Shown here one piece after another: positions 5,898 through 11,522 of a DNA stretch of 11,522 nucleotides (position 1 is its first letter; each line of letters starts with the position of its first letter). The stretch is from Neisseriaceae bacterium (lineage in GTDB: Bacteria > Pseudomonadota > Gammaproteobacteria > Burkholderiales > Neisseriaceae). Both the position numbers and the translations under genes were made by a program. The notes below the pieces were generated by a model. It saw nothing but the letters and a program-made list of their open reading frames with translations, searched no databases and was not told where the DNA came from. The stretch covers positions 1-11,522 of the forward strand of contig JASLDB010000164.1 in assembly GCA_030151665.1 (NCBI GenBank). The letters are read 5' to 3'.

Positions 5898-6693
5898 CCG
5901 TTATGTGCATTTGCACCAAGCACTGGGACTTGGCCCAATGTGGCTTAACCAAGCTGCTCAAATACTACCCGAAGATAACCAAGCGATTGCTCCAATCACT
6001 GTCAATGCCATAACAAAAACTCATCAAGGCACGAGCACACCCACCCATGCCGCACCTGTTATTCAAAAGGGCACTAACAAAGCCCATGGCGGTGCTGCTG
6101 CTATTCGCGAAATATTGCATGGCAAACAAACTGCCAGCAGTACCATTAACATTGCCTTGCCAGACGTTCCAAGTAAACGCATGATTGACTTTACCAATAT
6201 TGCTTGGTCGGATGTACAAACGCAATACAATGAGTGCCAAGCCTGTCAATTGCATGACAGTCGTCGCCAAGCCATTTGGGGCACAGGACAATTGCCATGC
6301 GATGTCTTGGTTATTAGCACAAGCCCTACCCCCAATGATGATATCAACAATCAATTGTTAAGCGATGTGCAAATATTGTGGGGCAATATGTTACAAGCCA
6401 TGAATATTCCCAATCATGCTGTGTTTATTACCCCTTGGGTTAAATGCACTGCACACCAAAGCCTAACCACTCAACAAAGCGAACGTGATGCCTGTTTGCC
6501 AATTTTGCAAAGGCAAGCCGAACACGCCAAGCTGATTTTATTTTTGGGTGACCAAGATTATGAATTGCAAGACCATGTTGCTCAATGGGGTAAGCCGTAT
6601 TTTCAAATTCCCCATCCTGCTAAACTCTTGCGTCAACCTGCATTAAAAGCGCAAGTTTGGCAAGTTTTTAAAGCATTACAAGCTGCCTTATAA
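5887..6693 (+). CDS. UDG-superfamily Fe-S protein, probably DNA polymerase III psi (HolD)-like
   Basis: 268 residues. The C-terminal 160 residues follow the family 4 uracil-DNA glycosylase plan: CQAC (Cys117, Cys120), Cys187 (WVKC) and Cys203 (DACLP) in the Fe-S ligand spacing C-x2-C...C-x15-C, then LILFLGD and the HPAKLLRQP motif (243-251). The GEAPG active-site loop is absent, replaced by STSPTPND (about 145-152), so glycosylase activity is doubtful. The first 27 residues resemble E. coli psi (RxxxLxxLGxxxW pattern, Trp19). A low-complexity Ala/Thr/Gln linker separates them from the core (about 30-100). The segments LLSDV...FITPW and LRQPALKAQVWQVF also resemble psi. In E. coli holD adjoins rimI; here the gene overlaps the rimI end by 11 nt. 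UDG-superfamily membership is likely; the psi role is inference. An upstream ATG at 5881 is the alternative start. Confidence 0.72.
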   Translation: MLSSRYVHLHQALGLGPMWLNQAAQILPEDNQAIAPITVNAITKTHQGTSTPTHAAPVIQKGTNKAHGGAAAIREILHGKQTASSTINIALPDVPSKRMIDFTNIAWSDVQTQYNECQACQLHDSRRQAIWGTGQLPCDVLVISTSPTPNDDINNQLLSDVQILWGNMLQAMNIPNHAVFITPWVKCTAHQSLTTQQSERDACLPILQRQAEHAKLILFLGDQDYELQDHVAQWGKPYFQIPHPAKLLRQPALKAQVWQVFKALQAAL

Positions 6694-6695
6694 AC

Positions 6696-6725
6696 AAAAA
6701 ACCGAATCTTTCGATTCGGTTTTTT
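6696..6725. terminator. Strong bidirectional intrinsic terminator
   Basis: ACCGAATC (6701-6708), tetraloop TTTC, GATTCGGT (6713-6720). The stem is preceded by an A-run and followed by a T-run, so both strands end in a hairpin plus a U-tract. It starts 2 nt after the stop of the UDG-like gene and lies 21 nt from the stop of convergent sspB, so it serves both operons. Confidence 0.92.
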
Positions 6726-6746
6726 CATGACCAAGGAATAAAGTGG

Positions 6747-7190
6747 TTATTTAACCAATTTCAAGTGCCCTTTACGGGCTGGTTTTTTGCTCGTTTTATC
6801 TTCATCAACTGTTGCTGATGATGGTTTAGTCGAGTTTGGTTGAGTATCCACATGGTTTTCGTCAGCTTTTTCACCTTCATAAGCATGAACTTCAAAACCC
6901 ATGCCCTCACCATTTTCTCGAGCAAAAAAGCTCAACACATGACCAATGGGCACAAAAACTTCCTCCACTTTGCCACCAAAACGAGCAGAAAAGCGAAGCC
7001 AATCATTATCAATATTCAAACCTTGACAAGCGGTTGGTGAAATATTCAAAACAATTTGTTCTTCTTGCACATATTGTCTAGGCACTTGCGTATACGCATT
7101 CACCCACACGGCGATATGGGGTGTAAAACCCTCTTCCATACACCACTCATACATGCCTCGAATCAAATAAGGCTTCATGCTTTTGCTCAT
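6747..7190 (-). CDS. sspB: ClpXP protease specificity-enhancing factor SspB
   Basis: A 147-residue adaptor that delivers ssrA-tagged and other substrates to ClpXP. The folded substrate-binding domain (about residues 3-105) starts MKPYLIRGMYEWCMEEGFTP and contains NISPTACQGL and the RFGGK/VFVPIGHV strands typical of SspB. A flexible, acidic and Ser/Thr-rich linker (about 106-135) leads to the conserved C-terminal ClpX-docking tail RKGHLKLVK. AAGGAT lies 5 nt upstream of the ATG. The gap to the sspA stop is 10 nt, so sspA and sspB are cotranscribed. It ends before a bidirectional terminator at 6696-6725. Confidence 0.95.
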   Translation of the reverse strand: MSKSMKPYLIRGMYEWCMEEGFTPHIAVWVNAYTQVPRQYVQEEQIVLNISPTACQGLNIDNDWLRFSARFGGKVEEVFVPIGHVLSFFARENGEGMGFEVHAYEGEKADENHVDTQPNSTKPSSATVDEDKTSKKPARKGHLKLVK

Positions 7191-7200
7191 TTTTATCCTT

Positions 7201-7806
7201 TTAGCGGCGCATCGCTTTTTCAGCAGCCGTCAATGCTTCAATAAATGAATCACGTTGGAACAAGCGCTCACCGTATTTCAAGATAGGTGCAGCCGATTTG
7301 CCCAAGTTAATACCATAGTGGTCCAAGCGCCATAATAAAGGTGCCAAAGCCACATCCACCATGCTAAATTCTTCACCCAAGATGTATTTTTGTTTCGCAA
7401 ATAAAGGAGACAATACTGTTAAGCCATCAGCAATGGCTTCACGTGCTTTGTTTTGTTCTTTATTGGTAGCGGCTGGATTTTCTAATGTTTGAACATGGGT
7501 AAACAATTCACGTTCAAAACGGTACAAAATCAAACGACCACGGGCACGCATGATTGGGTCTCCTGGCATCAATTGTGGATGTGGGAAACGCTCATCAATG
7601 TATTCATTGATAATATTAGATTCGTGCAAGATTAAATCACGCTCAACCAAAACAGGCACTTGGTTATATGGATTCATAATGGCCAAGTCTTCAGGCTTAT
7701 TGAAGATGTCCACATCCTTGATTTCAAAGTCCATGCCTTTTTCAAATAAAACAATACGGCAACGCTGACTAAACGGACAGGTAATGCCTGAATACAATGT
7801 CATCAT
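7201..7806 (-). CDS. sspA: Stringent starvation protein A
   Basis: A 201-residue protein with a glutathione S-transferase fold. An N-terminal thioredoxin-like domain (about 1-80) has CPFSQRCRIVL at residues 10-20 and the cis-Pro turn in NQVPVLV, followed by HESNIINEYIDERFPHPQLMP. A helical C-terminal domain follows (about 88-195). SspA binds RNA polymerase holoenzyme and acts as a global regulator in stationary phase and starvation; it is not thought to be an active GST. GAGG lies 10 nt before the first of two consecutive ATGs, which favours 7806 over 7803. It precedes sspB and follows petC at a distance, the common beta/gamma order, but here a kinase-like gene lies between petC and sspA. Confidence 0.95.
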   Translation of the reverse strand: MMTLYSGITCPFSQRCRIVLFEKGMDFEIKDVDIFNKPEDLAIMNPYNQVPVLVERDLILHESNIINEYIDERFPHPQLMPGDPIMRARGRLILYRFERELFTHVQTLENPAATNKEQNKAREAIADGLTVLSPLFAKQKYILGEEFSMVDVALAPLLWRLDHYGINLGKSAAPILKYGERLFQRDSFIEALTAAEKAMRR

Positions 7807-7843
7807 AATGAATTGACCTCAAGTGAAATTTTAAAATAATCGA

Positions 7844-7856
7844 CTATTATAGCAAA
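7844..7856 (-). promoter_or_regulatory. sspA: Extended -10 promoter for sspA-sspB
   Basis: On the minus strand, TTTGCTATAATAG contains TGC plus a perfect TATAAT (7851-7846), 39 nt upstream of the sspA ATG. The -35 position (TGGATT, 7874-7869, 17-nt spacing) is weak and overlaps a GGATT/AATCC inverted repeat at 7862-7873. The 13-mer is identical to the one upstream of tsaB. It would let sspAB be expressed independently of the pet genes. Confidence 0.6.
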
Positions 7857-7898
7857 TTAGCGGATTTTAATCCACAAAACCAATGTAATGCTTTGTTT

Positions 7899-8729
7899 TT
7901 AAAAGTTATTAAACAAGCCCAGGATGATTAAGATGCGTAATTTTTCTTTGCCACCACCATTGGGAAAAAATTTCAATAACCACAATACCTTGCGTAAAAA
8001 TGACATGGCAGAATGAATAATTGATTTTTGTGCAGGATGAGAAAAGGTTTGTTGGTAGGTTTCAATTGCAGGTTTAACCCGCTTAATCTCTGCATCAATA
8101 TCAGTTTGCCCATCCACTTTTAATAATGAGCTGATAAACAATAACAAATCAATCACCTGCAAAGCAGGCAAAGGCAAGTCACGGTCCAAATCTTCTTCAA
8201 AATCAAATCGACAAAAATCACCATGTAAACGATGAATATTTCGAATTTGCGCACCACCATGCCAACAATTGTTCAAGTGGAAATTGGCCAAATCTTGCGC
8301 CAAGTCTTGCATGATTTGCTTCGCATTTTCATCATCACCATGCTTATACGCCTCTTCGACAGATTCGCCAGCATAGCTCATGACTAAATAATCGTCATAA
8401 ACGGCCACAACAGAGGGAACATTGGCACCTGCTTGGCGCAATTGCAATAACCGGTTCACTTCATGCGCATAGCGACCACGTTTGGCTGGACGAGGTTTTT
8501 GGGCTTTTTTAACCAATAAGCGATAACAAAGCCGTGTTAATAAGCGTCTCAACCACAATCGTCGTTGTCTAGATAAGGTTTTTACCACCAAAGGCGCATC
8601 TGCATCATCGGTATTTTCCAGTAAAAAAACGCGAGCATCAGTCTGCTCGCGTTTTGCTTGGATTTGACCAATGAGTTTTGCAGAGGCTTCAGGGACGATT
8701 AAATCACCATCTACTCCTGATATTGCCAC
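7899..8729 (-). CDS. Kinase-fold phosphotransferase of uncertain substrate (Kdo/WaaP, BUD32-like)
   Basis: 276 residues from the GTG at 8729. It has a protein-kinase-like plan: a candidate ATP lysine in LVVKTLS (Lys50), a candidate alpha-C glutamate in GRYAHEVNRLLQL (Glu90), a hinge-like DDYLVMSYAG (112-121), WHGGAQIRN (156-164) where the catalytic loop is expected, and FDFE (175-178) in place of DFG. This resembles LPS-core kinase-like and RIO/BUD32-like sequences in proteobacteria. The usual catalytic-loop Asp (HxD) is Gly here, so activity is uncertain. The last 50 residues are basic and hydrophobic (LRKVLWLLKFF), perhaps contacting the membrane. AAGGAG lies 7 nt before the GTG; a TTG at 8735 has only 1 nt of spacing. 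It starts 11 nt after the petC stop, so it is probably in the pet operon. The substrate is unknown. Confidence 0.72.
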   Translation of the reverse strand: MAISGVDGDLIVPEASAKLIGQIQAKREQTDARVFLLENTDDADAPLVVKTLSRQRRLWLRRLLTRLCYRLLVKKAQKPRPAKRGRYAHEVNRLLQLRQAGANVPSVVAVYDDYLVMSYAGESVEEAYKHGDDENAKQIMQDLAQDLANFHLNNCWHGGAQIRNIHRLHGDFCRFDFEEDLDRDLPLPALQVIDLLLFISSLLKVDGQTDIDAEIKRVKPAIETYQQTFSHPAQKSIIHSAMSFLRKVLWLLKFFPNGGGKEKLRILIILGLFNNF

Positions 8730-8736
8730 TATCAAA

Positions 8737-8742
8737 CTCCTT
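8737..8742 (-). promoter_or_regulatory. Ribosome binding site that sets a GTG start for the kinase-like gene
   Basis: AAGGAG on the minus strand overlaps the petC stop codon and lies 7 nt before the GTG at 8729. The upstream TTG at 8735 is only 1 nt away, so the GTG is preferred. Confidence 0.65.
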
Positions 8743-9538
8743 AGTGAACGTCTTTCCAGTACTCTTTATTCAAGAAGTATGCACATGGTAACAAGACAAC
8801 CAACAAGAACATCAAAACAATATAACCAATTTGATGGCGTTTCGGTTGACTGGGCTCACCCATGTATACCAAGTAATTCACCAAATCTTTGGCATATTCA
8901 TCATACTCAGCAGTTAAGACTTTCTCTTTTCCATCTGCACCCTTCACCATGCGAGTTTGCAAACCAGTTCTTTCCCAATGCAGTTTAGGTACCAAATTGC
9001 CATGCTCATCTTTTTCCATAACGGGCTGACCTTTGGCATCTAAGTCAACAGCTTGAACACCTTGTTGTTCCCACAAAACGTGCGGCATGCCGACTTTGTC
9101 GAATACTTTGTTGTTCCAACCTGTTGGACGTGTTGGGTCTTTATAGAAACCACGCATATAAGCATACAAGTAGTCCGCACCACGAGCACGGGCAATCAAA
9201 GACAAATCAGGTGGCGCAGCACCAAACCATTTGGTGGCATCTGCTGGGCTCATCGCCGCATGCATGGTTTCACCAATTTTATCGGTGGTGAACATCATGT
9301 TGTCTTTGATTTGCTGCTCAGTTAAGCCCAAATCTTGCAAACGGTTAAAACGCATGCTGTTTGCAGAGTGACAAGACAAGCAATAGTTGGTGAAAATTTG
9401 CGCACCACGTTGCAAGCTTTTTTGGTCACCTAAATTGATTTCTACTTTTTCATATTGCGCACCGCCAGAAGCAATAGCACTACTCATGGGAATAGCGAAA
9501 GCCACGCTTAGCAATAATGCTTTTAATGTTTTTTTCAT
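8741..9538 (-). CDS. petC: Ubiquinol-cytochrome c reductase, cytochrome c1 subunit
   Basis: 265 residues from the ATG at 9538. A Sec signal peptide (MKKTLKALLLSVAFAIPMSSAIAS) leads to a periplasmic haem c domain. CLSCH at residues 53-57 binds haem covalently. The distal ligand is Met151 (KVGMPHVLW), and APPDLSLIARARG is the conserved c1 stretch. One C-terminal membrane anchor (about 237-257) ends in NKEYWKDVH. It passes electrons from the Rieske centre to a soluble or membrane cytochrome c. An in-frame ATG at 9553 overlaps the petB stop but has no ribosome site; GAGGAA (9551-9546) is well spaced for 9538 and gives a proper signal peptide. Confidence 0.95.
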   Translation of the reverse strand: MKKTLKALLLSVAFAIPMSSAIASGGAQYEKVEINLGDQKSLQRGAQIFTNYCLSCHSANSMRFNRLQDLGLTEQQIKDNMMFTTDKIGETMHAAMSPADATKWFGAAPPDLSLIARARGADYLYAYMRGFYKDPTRPTGWNNKVFDKVGMPHVLWEQQGVQAVDLDAKGQPVMEKDEHGNLVPKLHWERTGLQTRMVKGADGKEKVLTAEYDEYAKDLVNYLVYMGEPSQPKRHQIGYIVLMFLLVVLLPCAYFLNKEYWKDVH

Positions 9539-9552
9539 TGACCTATTCCTCA

Positions 9553-10905
9553 TTAAATATTAACAGCGAATAAGTATGAACCAATGACAGTAATGGCAAT
9601 GTATACAAAGAACATTACTTTACGTTTGGTTGTACTCATGGTTACACGCTCTGGTGGTGTTGTGCATTTGTCCATCTTCGTATAAATAGGCATACCCAAG
9701 AAGAAGATGAAGTAAACCACTGACAAGATTCGTGACACGATGGTACGAAGATCACTTGGTGGCAATGCACCCAAGATACCCAAGCCAATGAATGAAATAA
9801 TGAACAATACCAACATGGTTTTGAAGATAGGACCACGGTAGCGAACAGATTTAACTGGACTGCGATCCAACCAAGGCAATAAAGCAATGACCACTACAGC
9901 AGCACCCATGCCCAATACACCCCAGAATTGCGAACCAAAGAATGAAGGAATCGCACGCAAAATTGCATAAAATGGTGTGAAATACCAAACTGGCGCAATG
10001 TGAGCAGGTGTCTTCATTGGGTTGGCAGGGTCAAAGTTAGGTGCCTCTAGGAAGTAACCACCACCTTCTGGTGCGAAGAACAAGATAGCACAGAATGCAA
10101 TCAAGAAAACCACAACAGCCACAATGTCATGCACAGTGTAGTAAGGGTGGAATGGAATACCATCCAAGGGAATACCATTTTCGTCTTTGTGTTTTTTGAT
10201 TTCAACGCCATCAGGGTTATTAGAACCCACTTCGTGCAAAGCAATGATATGCGCTGCAACCAAACCAACCAATACCAAAGGCACAGCAATCACGTGCAAG
10301 GCAAAGAAACGGTTTAAGGTGATGTCTGATACGTTAAAGTCACCACGAATCCAAGTTGATAAGTCAGGACCAATCACAGGAACAGCACCAAACAAGTTAA
10401 TAATAACTTGTGCGCCCCAAAAAGACATTTGACCCCAAGGTAGCAAGTAACCCATAAAGGCTTCTGCCATCAACGCCAAGAAAATCAATGAACCAAAAAT
10501 CCACACCAATTCACGTGGTTTTTTGAATGAACCGTAGATTAAACCACGGAACATGTGCATATAAATCACGATGAAGAATGCAGATGCACCTGTTGAGTGC
10601 ATATAACGAATAATCCAACCACCTGATACGTCACGCATGATGTATTCAACTGATGTAAACGCAGCAGGAATACCAGCAGCATTCAAAGTACCATCAGGTT
10701 TGTAGTTCATGGTTAGGAAAATACCGCTAACGATTTGAATCACCAAAACCAACATTGCCAATGAACCAAAAAAATACCAGAAGTTAAAGTTCTTTGGCGC
10801 ATAGTACTCGGTCATGTGCTCTTTAACCATTTTGCTCAATGGAAAGCGATCATCGACCCAAGTCAATAGGTTTTTAGCTTTGCTATTAGTAGTGTTTGTA
10901 GACAT
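9553..10905 (-). CDS. petB: Ubiquinol-cytochrome c reductase, cytochrome b subunit
   Basis: A 450-residue full-length fused cytochrome b with about eight membrane helices plus a C-terminal helix. The bis-His haem ligands are His103 and His117 in helix B (YMHSTG, YMHMF), and His204 and His219 in helix D (FALHVIA, AAHIIALHEVGSNNPDG). Helix D ligands are 15 apart, one more than the 14 of mitochondrial and alphaproteobacterial proteins. The Qo-site motif is PVWY (305-308) rather than PEWY, a variant I associate with beta/gammaproteobacteria. It oxidises ubiquinol at Qo and reduces quinone at Qi. A strong SD (AAGGGGG) precedes the ATG. The petA stop is 9 nt upstream and the petC frame abuts downstream. 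Confidence 0.97.
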   Translation of the reverse strand: MSTNTTNSKAKNLLTWVDDRFPLSKMVKEHMTEYYAPKNFNFWYFFGSLAMLVLVIQIVSGIFLTMNYKPDGTLNAAGIPAAFTSVEYIMRDVSGGWIIRYMHSTGASAFFIVIYMHMFRGLIYGSFKKPRELVWIFGSLIFLALMAEAFMGYLLPWGQMSFWGAQVIINLFGAVPVIGPDLSTWIRGDFNVSDITLNRFFALHVIAVPLVLVGLVAAHIIALHEVGSNNPDGVEIKKHKDENGIPLDGIPFHPYYTVHDIVAVVVFLIAFCAILFFAPEGGGYFLEAPNFDPANPMKTPAHIAPVWYFTPFYAILRAIPSFFGSQFWGVLGMGAAVVVIALLPWLDRSPVKSVRYRGPIFKTMLVLFIISFIGLGILGALPPSDLRTIVSRILSVVYFIFFLGMPIYTKMDKCTTPPERVTMSTTKRKVMFFVYIAITVIGSYLFAVNI

Positions 10906-10914
10906 GGTTCCCCC

Positions 10915-11499
10915 TTAGGCGTCAGAACCGACTAAAACAGTCGTGTCAGTAAGGTATTTATATGGTGGAATCACTAAGTTGGTCGGTGCAGGAACACCTT
11001 TAAACACTCGACCGGCTAAGTCAAATTTCGAACCGTGACATGGGCAGAAAAAGCCACCTTTCCATTGTGGGCCCAAATCAGCAGGTGCCAAATCTGGACG
11101 GAAAGTTGGAGAGCAACCCAAGTGAGTACAAATACCCAACGCAATAAAAATCTCGGGTTTCACAGAGCGCAATTCATTTTTGCAATAATCTGGCTGTTGT
11201 TGTTCATTTGATTTTGGGTCAGCCAAACTGCCATCCAAAGAAGGCAAATCTTTTTGCTGTTGGGCAGTACGATTCAATACCCAAACTGGTTTACCTTGCC
11301 ACTCAACAGTGAGCAATTGACCAGCCTCAATTTTTGAAATGTCCACTTCAACAGGGGCACCAGCAGCCTTGGCTTTTTCTGACGGAAAAAAGCTAAGCAC
11401 AAAAGGCGTAGCGACGGCAGCAACTGCTGCACCGCCAGCTGCGCCAGTGGCATAGGTCAGAAAACGACGGCGGCCTTGATTGATTTCTTGATTATTCAT
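10915..11499 (-). CDS. petA: Ubiquinol-cytochrome c reductase, Rieske iron-sulfur subunit
   Basis: 194 residues. A twin-arginine (Tat) signal-anchor begins near GRRRFLTYATGAAGG (residues 9-23), followed by a hydrophobic helix to about 38 and a hinge EKAKAAG. The soluble domain has Rieske box I CTHLGC (Cys124, His126, Cys129) and box II CPCHGS (Cys152, Cys154, His155), with GVPAPTNLVIPPY after it. Cys124, His126, Cys152 and His155 bind the 2Fe-2S cluster; Cys129 and Cys154 form the disulfide. AGGA lies about 10 nt before the ATG. It is the first gene of the cluster read from the right; its promoter is beyond the edge, as only 23 nt of upstream sequence are present. Confidence 0.97.
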   Translation of the reverse strand: MNNQEINQGRRRFLTYATGAAGGAAVAAVATPFVLSFFPSEKAKAAGAPVEVDISKIEAGQLLTVEWQGKPVWVLNRTAQQQKDLPSLDGSLADPKSNEQQQPDYCKNELRSVKPEIFIALGICTHLGCSPTFRPDLAPADLGPQWKGGFFCPCHGSKFDLAGRVFKGVPAPTNLVIPPYKYLTDTTVLVGSDA

Positions 11500-11522
11500 T
11501 ACCAGTTATCCTAATTATGGGA

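Noticed and set aside
8730..8735. TTG start for the kinase-like protein
   Set aside because: Only 1 nt separates it from AAGGAG; the GTG two codons later has 7-nt spacing.
9539..9553. Cytochrome c1 starting at the ATG at 9553
   Set aside because: There is no ribosome site before it, whereas GAGGAA is correctly placed for the ATG at 9538, which gives a standard signal peptide.

Overview
The window is an ordinary-looking stretch of chromosome from an AT-rich proteobacterium. I place it in the Beta- or Gammaproteobacteria. The evidence is the petABC (cytochrome bc1) genes followed on the same strand by sspA and sspB, a beta/gamma-type cytochrome b with a PVWY Qo motif, GluQ, and a tsaB-rimI pair. 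I cannot name the genus. I see no phage, insertion sequence, CRISPR array, rRNA or tRNA.

Layout from left to right: (1) a universal stress protein gene on the minus strand, cut by the left edge. (2) A divergent intergenic region holding a perfect 24-bp palindrome. (3) A plus-strand pair, a hotdog-fold thioesterase and xerC, with 3 nt between them. (4) A convergent small secreted protein of unknown function; xerC and this gene share a bidirectional terminator built from the last codons of both. (5) An lrgA/cidA-lrgB/cidB pair with a recognisable sigma70 promoter and an ATGA overlap. (6) gluQ on the minus strand, convergent with lrgB and divergent from tsaB. (7) A tightly overlapping plus-strand operon of tsaB, rimI and a UDG-superfamily Fe-S protein. 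I argue the last of these resembles the DNA polymerase III psi subunit. It ends in a strong bidirectional terminator. (8) From there to the right edge, a minus-strand cluster read right to left: petA, petB, petC, a kinase-fold protein, sspA (with its own extended -10 promoter) and sspB.

Functional themes: respiration (bc1 complex plus a co-oriented kinase-like gene), the stringent-starvation pair SspA/SspB, translation and tRNA modification (GluQ makes glutamyl-queuosine on tRNA-Asp; TsaB supports t6A37; RimI acetylates ribosomal protein S18), and chromosome maintenance (XerC and the possible psi-like clamp-loader subunit). The most interesting point is the gene at 5887-6693. It carries the four-cysteine and HPxxLLR framework of family 4 uracil-DNA glycosylases but lacks their GEAPG active-site loop. 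Its N-terminal segment and several other short segments match E. coli HolD (psi), and it sits beside rimI as holD does in E. coli. I found no clearly novel multi-gene system.
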